A stretch of DNA of 64,000 nucleotides from Rhodoblastus sp. 17X3 (GCF_030056575.1 NZ_JASHHX010000005.1:124001-188000); one strand, 5' to 3'; counted from the stretch's first letter, positions 16,417 to 25,589 are shown. Notes: generated by a model not told the origin, from the letters alone. A program made the numbers and translations.

Positions 16417-17036
16417 TGGGCGTATCCCGGCGACTGTCCTGCGTCCGGGTCTCCGGCGAAGCGCACGCGCACGTCGCGGCCCTCCTTCGGCGGCGCGGCG
16501 AGACGGGCGCGGAACTGCGCCGTTTCGCCCACAGCCAGCCGCGCCTTGGGCGGCGCGGCGGTCCAGAAATAGATTTCCCGACCCGTGGCGTCGAGCACCG
16601 ATAGGCGCATTCGCGGCGCCGCGCGCGGTGTTTCGGCGAGATTTCGGATACCGCCCTCGACGATCAGGATCTGCCTGCCGTCCTCGTCGGCCAGCCGCGA
16701 CGTGACCTTTTCGATGTCCATCTGGCGAAGATTCACGCCAAGGCCCAGCGCGGCATAGAGCGGCGCGGCGGCGGGGGCGAGGCGCACGATCTGCGCCCGG
16801 CCGCCGACCAGCAGGCCCCAGGCGGCCAGAAAAATCAGGACCCAGGCCCAGGGCCGGGGCGCGTTGAGCGCCCGCTTCGGCTTGTCCAGAGCGGCGGACC
16901 CGCCGACGGCAAGGGGAGCGCGTCGGCTCGACGAGGCGGCGATCCCGCCGACATCGCCCCCGCCGCCTGCGCGCCCGATCTGGCGAGGGGCGAAGGCATG
17001 GACGTCGAACGGCTGGAGCGAGGTGGCGGACCGCAT
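16413..17036 (-). CDS. Single-pass membrane protein, DUF3426-like, lacking the usual zinc ribbon
   Basis: The 207-residue protein has a low-complexity Gly/Ala/Arg-rich N-terminus, one clear membrane segment near residues 67-85 (WAWVLIFLAAWGLLVGG), and a C-terminal domain of about 115 residues resembling the DUF3426 portion of MJ0042-type proteins (VTSRLADEDGRQILIVEGGIRN, then an immunoglobulin-like beta pattern). In related bacteria the gene at this place, between hpt and ftsE, usually starts with a CxxC...CxxC zinc ribbon. Here there is none: the protein has no cysteines near its N-terminus, and the frame is closed by a TGA about 20 codons upstream of the ATG. It overlaps hpt by TTGA. Function is unknown. 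Confidence 0.7.
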   Translation of the reverse strand: MRSATSLQPFDVHAFAPRQIGRAGGGGDVGGIAASSSRRAPLAVGGSAALDKPKRALNAPRPWAWVLIFLAAWGLLVGGRAQIVRLAPAAAPLYAALGLGVNLRQMDIEKVTSRLADEDGRQILIVEGGIRNLAETPRAAPRMRLSVLDATGREIYFWTAAPPKARLAVGETAQFRARLAAPPKEGRDVRVRFAGDPDAGQSPGYAH

Positions 17037-17206
17037 GAAGGCGCCTTTGCTGGGGGCGGACTGGGCTGGGGACGAAACTGCGCGATTTGTCGCAATTCAT
17101 TGGTGTGCTGCTATGGTTAAAAGCGCGTTAAAAGGAAGCGATTCGCCGCCGCCAATTCGCCTTTCGCGCGATCTGGCTCGCGGCGCGCCTTGTCAGGGAG
17201 CTTTTC

Positions 17207-17869
17207 TTGGTCCGGTTCGAGAATGTCGGCCTGAGATATGGGATGGGCGGCGAAATCCTGCGCGACATCACCTTCGACATCGCGCCCCGCACGTTCCAGT
17301 TCCTCACCGGCCCTTCCGGCGCCGGCAAGACCACCTTGCTGCGCCTGATCCTGCTGGCCCTGCCGCCCACGCGCGGCCTCATCACCCTGTTTGGCAAGGA
17401 TTCCGCCGAACTCGACAAGCCCGGCCTCACCGCCCTGCGGCGCAAGGTCGGCGTGGTGTTCCAGGATTTCCGGCTGCTCGACCATCTCACCACCTATCAG
17501 AACGTCGCCTTGCCCCTGCGCGTGCAGGAGCGCGACGAGGCGAGCTATCGCTCGGAGGTGATGGAGCTGCTGGGCTGGGTCGGGCTCGGCGAGCGCATGC
17601 ATGTCTATCCGCCGGTGCTTTCCGGCGGCGAGAAGCAGAGGGCCGCCATCGCCCGCGCCCTCATCATGCGCCCGCAGTTGCTCCTCGCCGACGAGCCGAC
17701 CGGGAATGTCGACCCGTCGCTGGCGCGGCGGCTGATGCGGCTCTTTCTCGAATTGCACAAATCCGGAACCTCGGTGGTGATCGCGACCCATGACCTCGCC
17801 CTGATGGACCAGTTCGACGGCGCGCGCCGGCTGGTGCTGGGCGACGGCCGCCTGCATATTTACGATTGA
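17207..17869 (+). CDS. ftsE: Cell division ATP-binding protein FtsE
   Basis: The 220-residue ABC ATPase has Walker A GPSGAGKTT at 35-43, the FtsE-typical Q-loop VVFQDFRLLDHLT, signature LSGGEKQRAAIARAL and Walker B LLLADEPTGNVD. The start is TTG at 17207 with AGGGAG 6 bases upstream, and no ATG fits the N-terminus MVRFENVGLRYG. FtsE partners FtsX at the division ring and controls murein hydrolysis through periplasmic activators. The gene is divergent from the DUF3426-like/hpt pair across about 170 bases that must hold both promoters (TTGTCG-N19-TATGGT near 17087-17117 is a weak candidate). The ftsX gene follows directly. Confidence 0.96.
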   Translation: MVRFENVGLRYGMGGEILRDITFDIAPRTFQFLTGPSGAGKTTLLRLILLALPPTRGLITLFGKDSAELDKPGLTALRRKVGVVFQDFRLLDHLTTYQNVALPLRVQERDEASYRSEVMELLGWVGLGERMHVYPPVLSGGEKQRAAIARALIMRPQLLLADEPTGNVDPSLARRLMRLFLELHKSGTSVVIATHDLALMDQFDGARRLVLGDGRLHIYD

Positions 17870-17877
17870 GCGCGCCC

Positions 17878-18840
17878 ATGGACGAACATTCCGCCGCCTT
17901 TCCGTCCCGCCCGCCGGCCGTCGAGGACGAATGGAGCCAGACGCCGCTGGTCCCGGCCGAAACGGTCGCGGGCCGGGCTTTGGCCATCGTCATCGCCATC
18001 ATGACCTTTCTCGCCGCGCTGACGGCCGGCTTCGCCATTGTTCTCGCCGACGCCTCCCGTGATTGGCGCGGCGCGGTGGGCGTAGAGATGACCATTCAGG
18101 TCACGCCCCGCGCGGCCCGCGACATCGACGCCGATTCCGCCAAGGCCGCGAGTATCGCCGCCGCCTTCCCCGGGGTCGCGGAGGCGCGCGCCTTCACGCG
18201 CCAGCAATCCGAGGAATTGCTGGCGCCCTGGCTCGGCGCCGGCCTCGACCTCAGCCAGTTGCCGACGCCGCGCATGATCGTGGTGCGGCGCGACCCGCAG
18301 AAGAAGCTCGACGAAATCGGCCTGCGCGCCGCCCTCGACGCCGCCGTGCCCAACGCCAGCCTCGACGATCATGGCGCCTGGATGCAGCGCCTCGACACCA
18401 TGGCCCAGGTCGTGGTGGGCGCCGCCGTCGCCATCTTCGTGCTGGTGATGATCGCCATGGCGCTCGCCGTCGGCTTCGCCACCCGCGGCGCCATGGCGGG
18501 AAATCGCGAAATCATCGAGGCGCTGCATTTCGTCGGCGCGGCGGACAGTTTTATCGCGCGACAATTTCAGTTTCATTTCCTGCGGCTTGGCCTGCGCGGC
18601 GGGGCGGCGGGCGGCGGCGCGGCGCTCCTGCTGTTCCTGCTGCTCGGCTTTCTCTCGCGGCAATGGACGACGAGCGCCGGCGGCGAACAGGCCGAAGCGC
18701 TGTTTGGCTCCTTTTCGCTGGGCTGGAGCGGAATCGTCGCCATCGCCGCGATTTCCCTGACCGTGGCCCTGATCGCCGGGCTGATGTCGCGCATCATCGT
18801 CTTTCGCGCGCTGGGCGAGTTCTACGACGTCAAGGACTGA
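17878..18840 (+). CDS. ftsX: Cell division ABC permease FtsX
   Basis: The 320-residue protein has the FtsX layout: a cytoplasmic N-terminus of about 35 residues, TM1 at about 38-60, a periplasmic domain of about 110 residues, and three further helices at about 180-200, 230-255 and 280-305, ending in the conserved FRALGEFYDVKD-like tail. The ATG at 17878 is used here. A TTG at 17866 overlapping the ftsE stop (TTGA) is an equally possible coupled start that adds four residues. FtsX anchors FtsE and passes the ATPase cycle to peptidoglycan hydrolase activators. A T-tailed hairpin follows the gene. Confidence 0.93.
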   Translation: MDEHSAAFPSRPPAVEDEWSQTPLVPAETVAGRALAIVIAIMTFLAALTAGFAIVLADASRDWRGAVGVEMTIQVTPRAARDIDADSAKAASIAAAFPGVAEARAFTRQQSEELLAPWLGAGLDLSQLPTPRMIVVRRDPQKKLDEIGLRAALDAAVPNASLDDHGAWMQRLDTMAQVVVGAAVAIFVLVMIAMALAVGFATRGAMAGNREIIEALHFVGAADSFIARQFQFHFLRLGLRGGAAGGGAALLLFLLLGFLSRQWTTSAGGEQAEALFGSFSLGWSGIVAIAAISLTVALIAGLMSRIIVFRALGEFYDVKD

Positions 18841-18866
18841 GGCTTTTGCGTGACAGGCCGACGCGG

Positions 18867-18900
18867 AAAGCCCCCGACGGCGCGCCCGGGCTTTTCATTT
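18867..18900 (+). terminator. Intrinsic terminator after ftsX
   Basis: AAAGCCC (18867-18873) pairs with GGGCTTT (18888-18894) around a 14-base GC-rich loop. TTTTCATTT follows directly. It starts 26 bases after the ftsX stop and may separate ftsEX from plsC. Confidence 0.55.
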
Positions 18901-18926
18901 GGCCGGGCCTCCGGCAGAAGTGGCCA

Positions 18927-19703
18927 ATGATCTACCTGCGCTCCCTGCTGTTCAATATCGCCTTCTATGTCGGCACGGCCATCATCGCGATCGGCGGCCT
19001 CCCGACGCTGTTTTTCGGCCGCCGCGCCATTCTGAAAGTGGCCCGCGCCTGGGGCTGGACCTCGCTGTGGCTGCTGGACAGGATCTGCGGCGTGAAGGTC
19101 GAGTTTCGTGGCCGGGACAATCTGTTGCATCAAGGCTGCATCGTCGCCGCCAAGCATCAGTCGGCGCTGGAGACTTTCGCCCTCGTCACGCAGGTCGAGG
19201 ATTTCACCTATATCCTGAAACGCGAACTGCTCTTCATCCCCCTGTTCGGGCAATATCTGAAGCTGAGCAACCAGATCGCCATCGACCGCAAGAGCCGCAG
19301 CGCCGCCTTGCGCGATCTCGTCCAGCAGGCGGGCGCGGCGATCGCCGAAGGACGCGTCATTTTCATCTTTCCCGAAGGCACCCGCCGTCCGGCCGGGGCG
19401 CCGCCGCTCTACAAGAGCGGGGTCAACCATCTCTATGCCGCCGCCAAGGCGCCCTGCGTGCCGGCGGCTCTCAATTCCGGCCTGTTCTGGCCGCGCCGCA
19501 CCTTCCTGCGCCAGCCCGGAACTTGCGTAGTGGAGTTCCTGCCCGTCATCCCTGCCGGCCTGCCGCACGGAGAATTCAGCAAGGTTCTGCAGGAACGGCT
19601 GGAAAAGGCGACGAACCGGCTGATCGACGAGGCTTTGGCCAAGGACTCGCGCCTTGCCGCCAATCTGGAAAAAAACGCGGCGGCCACACCCGCGGGCGAT
19701 TGA
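18927..19703 (+). CDS. plsC: 1-acyl-sn-glycerol-3-phosphate acyltransferase
   Basis: The 258-residue membrane-associated acyltransferase has an N-terminal hydrophobic stretch (about 5-30) and the PlsC motifs: AAKHQSALET at H77 with glutamate at E82 (HX4E rather than the textbook HX4D), then the glycerol-phosphate binding FPEGTRRPAG near 149-158 and PCVPAALNSG. It acylates lysophosphatidate to phosphatidate in phospholipid synthesis. The start codon has only a weak AGAAG upstream. It lies 86 bases after ftsX, beyond a terminator-like hairpin. In many Hyphomicrobiales a ydcF-like gene lies between ftsX and plsC; it is absent here. Confidence 0.92.
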   Translation: MIYLRSLLFNIAFYVGTAIIAIGGLPTLFFGRRAILKVARAWGWTSLWLLDRICGVKVEFRGRDNLLHQGCIVAAKHQSALETFALVTQVEDFTYILKRELLFIPLFGQYLKLSNQIAIDRKSRSAALRDLVQQAGAAIAEGRVIFIFPEGTRRPAGAPPLYKSGVNHLYAAAKAPCVPAALNSGLFWPRRTFLRQPGTCVVEFLPVIPAGLPHGEFSKVLQERLEKATNRLIDEALAKDSRLAANLEKNAAATPAGD

Positions 19704-19748
19704 CTTTACCCCTGTTTTGTTCTTCTTTTGTTGGCATCACGTTTCGTC

Positions 19749-20144
19749 ATGCAGACACAGAACATGAGCCGTCAGCCTCTTCTCGCCGCCACCAACAGTC
19801 CCTTGGCCAGCCTCACCCGAACGGGGCTGGAGAAATTGTTCCATAGCTGGCTTGGCGCGTCGGGACGACGCTATATCTGCTCGGTCTATGCGTTGGGCGA
19901 ACCGCCGGCCTTCGATTGTCGCCGCGCCGTCATCGCCGCCGTGCGCCGCAGCGCCTCGGGCGCGGTCGTTCTGTTCACGTTCCAGCCCGGCCCCAATGAA
20001 GAACGCGACGATTTCCGCCTCTGGACACAGCGGGCGCACGCCTGCGGGGCCAGCGAATGGCATGTCCATCTTCTCGCGGAAACGCCCGAGGAGCGCGCTT
20101 TCGTGTTGCGCGACCTCTCGCCGGAGCAGCGGCTCGCCGCCTGA
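19749..20144 (+). CDS. Hypothetical protein, small soluble alpha/beta protein
   Basis: The 131-residue product is not assigned to any family. It has no signal peptide or membrane segment. An N-terminal stretch (LASLTRTGLEKLFHSWLGASG) reads as helices, followed by alternating strand-like and helical parts (RRYICSVYAL, CRRAVIAAVRRSASG, AVVLFTFQPGP) and a conserved-looking CGASEWHVHLLAETPEERAF ending as separate short blocks. The amino-acid composition and codon use match the neighbours, which supports a real gene. ATG at 19749 or 19764 could start it; neither has a strong ribosome site. It lies between plsC and the DUF2125 gene on the same strand, so an envelope or lipid connection is possible but unproven. 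Confidence 0.65.
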   Translation: MQTQNMSRQPLLAATNSPLASLTRTGLEKLFHSWLGASGRRYICSVYALGEPPAFDCRRAVIAAVRRSASGAVVLFTFQPGPNEERDDFRLWTQRAHACGASEWHVHLLAETPEERAFVLRDLSPEQRLAA

Positions 20145-20233
20145 TTTTCGGCGCGCCGTCGCGGTTGGGCCTCATTTTGTTTTAGGATGGCCGCCGAATC
20201 GCCGGGCGCCGCGCCCGGCGTCAGGAATTGCGC

Positions 20234-21244
20234 ATGTCTCGCTACCGCCGTCCCTTGCTCATCGGCCTCGTCGTCCTGCTGTGCCTCGCGCTCGGCGAAT
20301 TCTGGCTCTATTCGGCCCACCGCCTCGCCGGCTATATGGACAAGCGCGCGCTCGGCGGCGTATCGCTCGCCGATCTCTGCCGCACCAGCGATATCGGCGG
20401 CTTTCCCTTCCGCCTGAAACTCAGCTGCGCCGAATTCACCGCGCCCGTGCGCATCGGCGACGAAGTCGTCCTGTTCGGAGCCGAGGAGGCCCATGGCGAA
20501 GCCAGCCTGTTTTCGCCCAATCACATCCTGCTCACGCTTTCGAGCCCGCTCGTCGTGCAGAAATCCGGCGGCGGCCCGCTGGCGAAATTGCGCCATGACG
20601 GCATGACGCTTGACGTCGCCTGGTCGCTGTCCGGACTGTCCGAGGCGCGGCTGGACATGAAAGCGCTGGACTGGCGGCCCGAGACGCCTCAGGCCGGCCT
20701 CGCCTTCAATCTGCAAAGCCTGACGACGAAAGCCGCGCCACAGCAGGGGGAAGGATTGGGCGTACTGCGTTTCGAGTTGACCGGCGAGGGCCTGAATATG
20801 CCGGCGTTGCAGGCCTTATTGCAGAAAAACGATCTCGGCCGCTTCACGCTCGGCGGAAAGGTCTCGCCCGTCCCGGCCCCTGCGGCGGATTTCCGCGCGG
20901 CCGTCGAGGACTGGCGGAAAAAGTCCGGTGCGGTCGCCATCGACCATCTGCAATGGCAGGCGGGCGATCTCAACCTGAAGATCGACGGCGCACTGTCGCT
21001 CGACGACGCCCACCGGCCGACCGGCAAGCTGAATGTCACGGCGGAAGGCGCCGGGCCCCTGCTCGCGCGTCTTGGCGTCCCCGTCGCCGCCACGCAGGTC
21101 AACGCCGTCCTCGGCGCGCTGCTCGGCAAGCCGCCCGCTCAAGGGGCCAAGGCCGACACTCTGTCCCTGCCGCTGACGCTTGCCAATGGCCAGGCCTATC
21201 TCGGGCCTATCAGGCTGCCCGCGACGGTTCCGCCGCTCTATTGA
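20234..21244 (+). CDS. DUF2125 family exported protein
   Basis: The 336-residue protein has one N-terminal membrane anchor or signal (LLIGLVVLLCLALGEFWLY), then a DUF2125-type domain with the conserved start RLAGYMDKRALGG...DIGGFPFRLKLSC. The rest is beta-rich with no catalytic motif. A CAGGAA site precedes the ATG at 20234, which is preferred over a TTG 6 bases upstream. The family is found beside plsC, ftsX and tyrosine/methionine genes in Hyphomicrobiales and has no established function. The stop overlaps the stop region of the convergent chorismate mutase by 7 bases. Confidence 0.85.
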   Translation: MSRYRRPLLIGLVVLLCLALGEFWLYSAHRLAGYMDKRALGGVSLADLCRTSDIGGFPFRLKLSCAEFTAPVRIGDEVVLFGAEEAHGEASLFSPNHILLTLSSPLVVQKSGGGPLAKLRHDGMTLDVAWSLSGLSEARLDMKALDWRPETPQAGLAFNLQSLTTKAAPQQGEGLGVLRFELTGEGLNMPALQALLQKNDLGRFTLGGKVSPVPAPAADFRAAVEDWRKKSGAVAIDHLQWQAGDLNLKIDGALSLDDAHRPTGKLNVTAEGAGPLLARLGVPVAATQVNAVLGALLGKPPAQGAKADTLSLPLTLANGQAYLGPIRLPATVPPLY

Positions 21245-22086
21245 CCCTTTGAGGGCAGGGCGAAACGCTCCGCATGGCTGCCGATCCAGGCGACATTTTG
21301 CGGCGGCGGATTGAAGGCGGCGGCGAATTTCCCGGCGTCCCAGTCGCCCGGCGCCGAAACCAGCAGCGAGGCCCCCTCGGGGCTCTCGACCCGCGCCAGA
21401 CATTCGCAGGACGAAGCGCAGAAAGCGGAATCGTCCGGGCCGCCGGAGCGCCATTGCGCGGAGAACAGCGCGACGTCGCGCGCCGCCGCTTCCGCCAGCG
21501 GATTGGAAATGATGAAGACCGGCAGGCTGGCGGGATGATCCGGCCGCTCGACAAAAGGCAGTCGGGCGATGATTTTCGGCGCGCCCTCCGCCGCAAGGCT
21601 TTCCCACCATCGCCCGTCCCCGAGCCGCCAGGCCGCCCGCAACATGCCGAGGTCGCCGCCGCCATCCGGCCGCGCCGAGCCGGCCACCGCCGCAATGGTT
21701 TCGCCGGGGTTTGCATGGCCGAGCAAGGGCACGGTGAAGCCGAAGTGAAAACGCGCCGAATCGCGCATGGCGGCGTCGCCGCCCGACAGGTCCGCGTGCA
21801 CGGAATAATGCGACTGAACGAAGGTGAAAGTCGAAATGATGACCCGCCAGATGCTCTCGACCGTGTCGAGCGGCAGGCGGCCGCGATGACGCGCCGCAAT
21901 GACCCGCATCATGTCCGCCTCGCGGCCCGGCCGGAACGCCGAACCGCCGCCCTGTCGCGCCTTGACCGCGATCAGCGTATCGATGATCTCGCCCCGCGCG
22001 ATCAGGAGATCGTGCATTTCGCCATCGATCCGATCGATTTCCGTTCGCAGTTCGGCCAGGGACTCCAGGGCGGTCGGTTCGTTCAT
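21238..22086 (-). CDS. Chorismate mutase (AroQ type) with long C-terminal domain
   Basis: Residues 1-95 form an all-helical AroQ chorismate mutase (LAELRTEIDRIDGEMHDLLIAR, then KARQ, then ADMMRVIAARHRGRLP and VESIWRVIIST), which converts chorismate to prephenate for Phe and Tyr. The remaining 185 residues look like a degenerate periplasmic-binding-protein-type or prephenate-dehydratase-like fold (FGFTVPLLGHANPGETIAAV, ARVESPEGASLLVSAPG). No complete catalytic set was recognised. Similar two-part proteins of this length are known in alphaproteobacteria. Starts at 22104 and 22113 are also possible. The gene is divergent from metX. The hisC and tyrA genes that often lie beside it in this order are missing here. 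Confidence 0.87.
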   Translation of the reverse strand: MNEPTALESLAELRTEIDRIDGEMHDLLIARGEIIDTLIAVKARQGGGSAFRPGREADMMRVIAARHRGRLPLDTVESIWRVIISTFTFVQSHYSVHADLSGGDAAMRDSARFHFGFTVPLLGHANPGETIAAVAGSARPDGGGDLGMLRAAWRLGDGRWWESLAAEGAPKIIARLPFVERPDHPASLPVFIISNPLAEAAARDVALFSAQWRSGGPDDSAFCASSCECLARVESPEGASLLVSAPGDWDAGKFAAAFNPPPQNVAWIGSHAERFALPSKGQ

Positions 22087-22198
22087 TGCTCGGTCGCTCT
22101 TCATGACGCGCATTGCGCCGGTTTCGACAGGCCCCATCTATAGACGGCGCGGAGCCGCAAGCAAACGCCGGCGGCGCACCGCCTCGCACTGGCCTTCC

Positions 22199-22228
22199 TT
22201 GACTTCCCGCCGCCCGTTCTCCTATTTA
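22199..22228 (+). promoter_or_regulatory. Candidate metX promoter
   Basis: TTGACT (22199-22204) and TATTTA (22223-22228) are separated by 18 bases and lie about 40 bases before the metX start. The implied leader is only about 30 nt, too short for a SAM-II riboswitch. Confidence 0.5.
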
Positions 22229-22266
22229 ACAAACGATCCGTTCGGAAAATCGAACAAGCTGGACTC

Positions 22267-23454
22267 TTGACCGACCCGTCCCCCGACACCCATTCCAGTC
22301 TGGCCGAGGCCGCCCAGCCCCACAGCCAGGTCGCCGTATTCGACGGATCGCAGCCGCTCGCCATGACGGCAGGCGTGTCGCTCAGCCCCTTCACCATCGC
22401 CTACCAGACCTATGGCGAGCTGAACGCCGACAAATCCAACGCCATCCTGCTCTGCCACGCCCTGACCGGCGATCAGCATGTCGCGAATAGCCATCCGCTG
22501 ACCGGCAAGCCGGGGTGGTGGTCCGCTCTGGTCGGGCCGGGACGCCCGTTCGACACCCAGAAATTCTTCATCATCTGCTCAAACGTGCTCGGCGGCTGCA
22601 TGGGCACGACCGGCCCGGCCTCGATCGATCCGACCACCGGCCGGCCCTATGGCCTCACTCTTCCGATGGTCACGATCGCCGACATGGTCCGGGCGCAGGC
22701 CATGCTGATCGACCGGCTTGGCATCGACACTTTGTTCTGCGTCGCCGGCGGCTCGATGGGCGGAATGCAGGTTCTGCAATGGGCGGCGCTTTATCCGGAA
22801 CGCGTCTTTTCCGCCATGCCCATCGCCACGGCGGCGCGCCATTCCTCGCAGAACATCGCCTTTCACGAGGTCGGCCGCCAGGCGGTGATGGCCGATCCGG
22901 ACTGGCGCGGCGGGCGCTATGCGGAGCAGGGCGTGCGCCCGGCCAAGGGCCTCGCCGTCGCGCGCATGGCGGCCCATATCACCTATCTCTCGGACGAGGC
23001 TCTGCAGCGAAAGTTCGGCCGCAAATTGCAGGACCGCGCCGAGCCGACCTTTTCCTTCGACGCCGATTTCCAGATCGAAAACTACCTGCGCTATCAGGGC
23101 TCGACCTTCGTCGACCGCTTCGACGCCAACTCCTATCTCTATGTCACCCGCGCCTGCGATTATTTCGATCTCGCGGGCGATTACGGCGGCTCGCTCGCCC
23201 GCGCCTTTTCGGGCGCGAAAACACGCTTCTGCGTCGTCTCTTTCACCTCCGACTGGCTCTACACGACCGCCGAATCGCGGGCGATCGTCCACGCCCTCAA
23301 CGCCGGCGGCGCGCCTGTGTCCTTCGTCGAGATCGAGACCGACAAGGGCCATGACGCCTTCCTGCTGGAGGAGCCCGATTTCATCGCCACCACGCGGGGC
23401 TTCCTGCGCGGCGCAGCCCGGGCGCGCGGCCTGAGCGAAAAGGGAGGCGCCTGA
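22267..23454 (+). CDS. metX: Homoserine O-acyltransferase MetX
   Basis: The 395-residue alpha/beta hydrolase-fold enzyme has the nucleophile elbow GGSMGGM with S163, the catalytic aspartate in SFTSDWLY and the histidine in [10 protein letters not shown]. Conserved [14 protein letters not shown] and CHALTGDQH segments are typical of MetX. It acylates homoserine with acetyl-CoA or succinyl-CoA in methionine synthesis; the acyl donor cannot be settled from sequence inspection. The start is TTG at 22267 with a nearby GGA, and no suitable ATG precedes the conserved part. metW follows 3 bases after the stop, the usual alphaproteobacterial pair. Confidence 0.95.
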   Translation: MTDPSPDTHSSLAEAAQPHSQVAVFDGSQPLAMTAGVSLSPFTIAYQTYGELNADKSNAILLCHALTGDQHVANSHPLTGKPGWWSALVGPGRPFDTQKFFIICSNVLGGCMGTTGPASIDPTTGRPYGLTLPMVTIADMVRAQAMLIDRLGIDTLFCVAGGSMGGMQVLQWAALYPERVFSAMPIATAARHSSQNIAFHEVGRQAVMADPDWRGGRYAEQGVRPAKGLAVARMAAHITYLSDEALQRKFGRKLQDRAEPTFSFDADFQIENYLRYQGSTFVDRFDANSYLYVTRACDYFDLAGDYGGSLARAFSGAKTRFCVVSFTSDWLYTTAESRAIVHALNAGGAPVSFVEIETDKGHDAFLLEEPDFIATTRGFLRGAARARGLSEKGGA

Positions 23455-23457
23455 GCC

Positions 23458-24105
23458 ATGAGCCAGAGCGGCGGCGAAATGCCCCAGACCGCGCTCACGC
23501 GCATCGACCTGCTGCTGGTCGCCAGCATGGTCGAGCATGGCGCGCGCGTGCTCGACGTCGGCTGCGGCGACGGCGAATTGCTGCGCCTGCTCTCCAATAC
23601 GAGGAATGTCGACGCGCGCGGCGTCGAGATTTCGCAAAAGGGCGTCAATGATTGCGTCACCAAGGGCCTCTCCGTGGTCCAGGGCGACGCCGACGTCGAT
23701 CTCGCGGATTATCCCGACGACGGCTTCGATTACGTCATCCTGTCGCAGACGCTTCAGGCCACGCGCAATCCGCGCAAGGTGCTGGAGCAGATGATGCGGA
23801 TCGGCAAGCGCGCCATCGTCTCCTTCCCCAATTTCGGCCACTGGCGCATCCGCTGGCAGCTGGCCGTGCGCGGCCGGATGCCGATCACCGAAAACCTCTC
23901 CTACGCCTGGTACGAGACGCCCAACATCCACCTCTGCACCATCAAGGATTTCGTCAATCTGGTGGATGTCGTGGACGCGCGCATCCTCCGCGCGGTCGCC
24001 ATGAACAGCAGCGGCGCGCAGATCCGGGTTAATGCGCCTTGGTGGGCGTGGAATCTGTTCGGCGAGCAGGGCGTCTTCCTGCTCGAACGCCAGAAGAAGA
24101 GTTAG
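23458..24105 (+). CDS. metW: Methionine biosynthesis protein MetW
   Basis: The 215-residue protein is a SAM-methyltransferase-fold member with motif [16 protein letters not shown], then [20 protein letters not shown] and [16 protein letters not shown], all typical of MetW. It is required with MetX for methionine synthesis in many proteobacteria and is thought to activate MetX in a complex. Whether it methylates anything is unclear. It begins 3 bases after metX, so the two are co-translated. The end overlaps the end of the convergent chemoreceptor gene by 4 bases. Confidence 0.95.
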   Translation: MSQSGGEMPQTALTRIDLLLVASMVEHGARVLDVGCGDGELLRLLSNTRNVDARGVEISQKGVNDCVTKGLSVVQGDADVDLADYPDDGFDYVILSQTLQATRNPRKVLEQMMRIGKRAIVSFPNFGHWRIRWQLAVRGRMPITENLSYAWYETPNIHLCTIKDFVNLVDVVDARILRAVAMNSSGAQIRVNAPWWAWNLFGEQGVFLLERQKKS

Positions 24106-25589
24106 GCCGCCGTGCGGGAGATGTCCCGCACCGCTTTGGCCGCCGAATCGATCCTCACGGTCGATTGCGCGATCGCGTTCATCGAGGCGGTGATCGCTTC
24201 GACGCCCTTGGCCGCGACCTGCATGTTCTCCGACATGTCCGCCGTCACCGCGCTCTGCGCCTGAACCGACCCCGCGATGGAGGCTGTGATCTCATTGATG
24301 GTGGCGATGATGTCGGCGATGGTCTCGATCGCGCGCGTGACCCCGGCGGTCGAGGCGCGGACGGACGCGACCTGCTCGCCGATATCATCCGTCGCCCGGG
24401 CCGTGCGCGTGGCGAGCGACTTCACTTCCGCCGCGACAACCGCGAAACCGCGTCCCGCCTCGCCCGCGCGCGCCGCCTCAATGGTGGCGTTGAGCGCCAG
24501 CAGATTGGTTTGCGAGGCGATATCGTTGATGAGGCTGACGATTTCCCCAATTTTCTGGGCGTCGTCGGCCAGCGTCGAAACCAGATCGGTGGCGCCGCCG
24601 GCCTGCGACACCGCCTTTTGCGCAATGTCGCTGGCGTGGGCGACCTGACGGGCGATTTCGTGGAAGGAGGCCGACAGCTCCTCCGCGCCCGCCGCCACCG
24701 CCTGCACATTGCCAGAGGTCTGACTGGAGGCCGCCGCCGCCTCCACCGCCTCGTTGGAAACCGAAGAAACCGATTCGGTCATGTCGCCGATCTTGTCGTC
24801 CACCCTGAGGAAGGTTTCGGTCCGCAGGTTCTGTTGCTGGACCTGCTCCGTGACGTCGATCGCGAATTTGACGACCCGGAACGGCTTGCCTTCGAGATCG
24901 AAGATCGGGTTGCAGGAGCCCTGAATCCAGACTTCGCGGCCGCCCTTGGCGATGCGCCGAAACTGGCCGCTGGAATATTCGCCTTGGCCGAGACGGCTCC
25001 AGAAGGCGCGATAGGCCTCGGATCGCCGCTCCGAGGGATCGACGAACATGGAATGGTGTTGGCCGATAATTTCCTCCAGCCGGTAGCCCAGCGTCGCCAG
25101 GAAATTCTCGTTGGCCGAGACGATCTTGCCCTCGACGTCGAATTCGGCCACGGCCTGCGCGCGGCGGATGGCGTCGATCTGCCCCTGGGCAAAAGCGGCG
25201 GCGAGCTTTTGCGTGGTCGTCTCCACGGCGAATTTGACGACACGGAAGGGCTTGCCGGACTTGTCCAGCAGCGGATTATAGGTCGCCTGGATCCAGACCG
25301 CCTTGCCCGATTTGGCGATGCGCTTGAATTCGGCGCGGCGGAATTTTCCTGCGCGCAGATCATCCCAGAGGGCGCGGTAATTGGCGCCGCCGCGCTCGCA
25401 CGGATTGATGAAGATGGCGTGTTTCTGGCCGACGATCTCGTCAAGACGATAGCCCATCGTCTCCAGAAAGCTGTCGTTCGCCGAGAGGATCGTCCCTTCA
25501 AGGTCGAATTGAATCACCGCCTGCGAGCGGTTCAGGGCCTCGAAAGCCGCGCGATGCACCGCGCCTTCGCCCGAAAACAGGAAATTCAT
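24102..25589 (-). CDS. Soluble methyl-accepting chemotaxis protein with two PAS domains
   Basis: The 495-residue protein has no membrane segment. Two PAS domains with PAC tails lie at about 15-135 and 140-255. They are clearly a tandem duplication, as both contain VWIQ...[13 protein letters not shown]. The C-terminal signalling domain (about 275-490) has the MCP hairpin tip, read in part as [23 protein letters not shown]. The architecture matches the Pseudomonas BdlA type, a cytoplasmic receptor sensing redox or oxygen through PAS cofactors. GAGGGATGGA lies before the ATG at 25589, and the frame continues upstream without better signals. No other chemotaxis gene is in the window. The AT-rich stretch upstream (about 25640-25690) likely holds its promoter. 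Confidence 0.93.
   Translation of the reverse strand: MNFLFSGEGAVHRAAFEALNRSQAVIQFDLEGTILSANDSFLETMGYRLDEIVGQKHAIFINPCERGGANYRALWDDLRAGKFRRAEFKRIAKSGKAVWIQATYNPLLDKSGKPFRVVKFAVETTTQKLAAAFAQGQIDAIRRAQAVAEFDVEGKIVSANENFLATLGYRLEEIIGQHHSMFVDPSERRSEAYRAFWSRLGQGEYSSGQFRRIAKGGREVWIQGSCNPIFDLEGKPFRVVKFAIDVTEQVQQQNLRTETFLRVDDKIGDMTESVSSVSNEAVEAAAASSQTSGNVQAVAAGAEELSASFHEIARQVAHASDIAQKAVSQAGGATDLVSTLADDAQKIGEIVSLINDIASQTNLLALNATIEAARAGEAGRGFAVVAAEVKSLATRTARATDDIGEQVASVRASTAGVTRAIETIADIIATINEITASIAGSVQAQSAVTADMSENMQVAAKGVEAITASMNAIAQSTVRIDSAAKAVRDISRTAA

Noticed and set aside
22138-22266. SAM-II (metA-type) riboswitch upstream of metX
   Set aside because: The expected pseudoknot sequence blocks were not found, and the best promoter leaves a leader of only about 30 nt.
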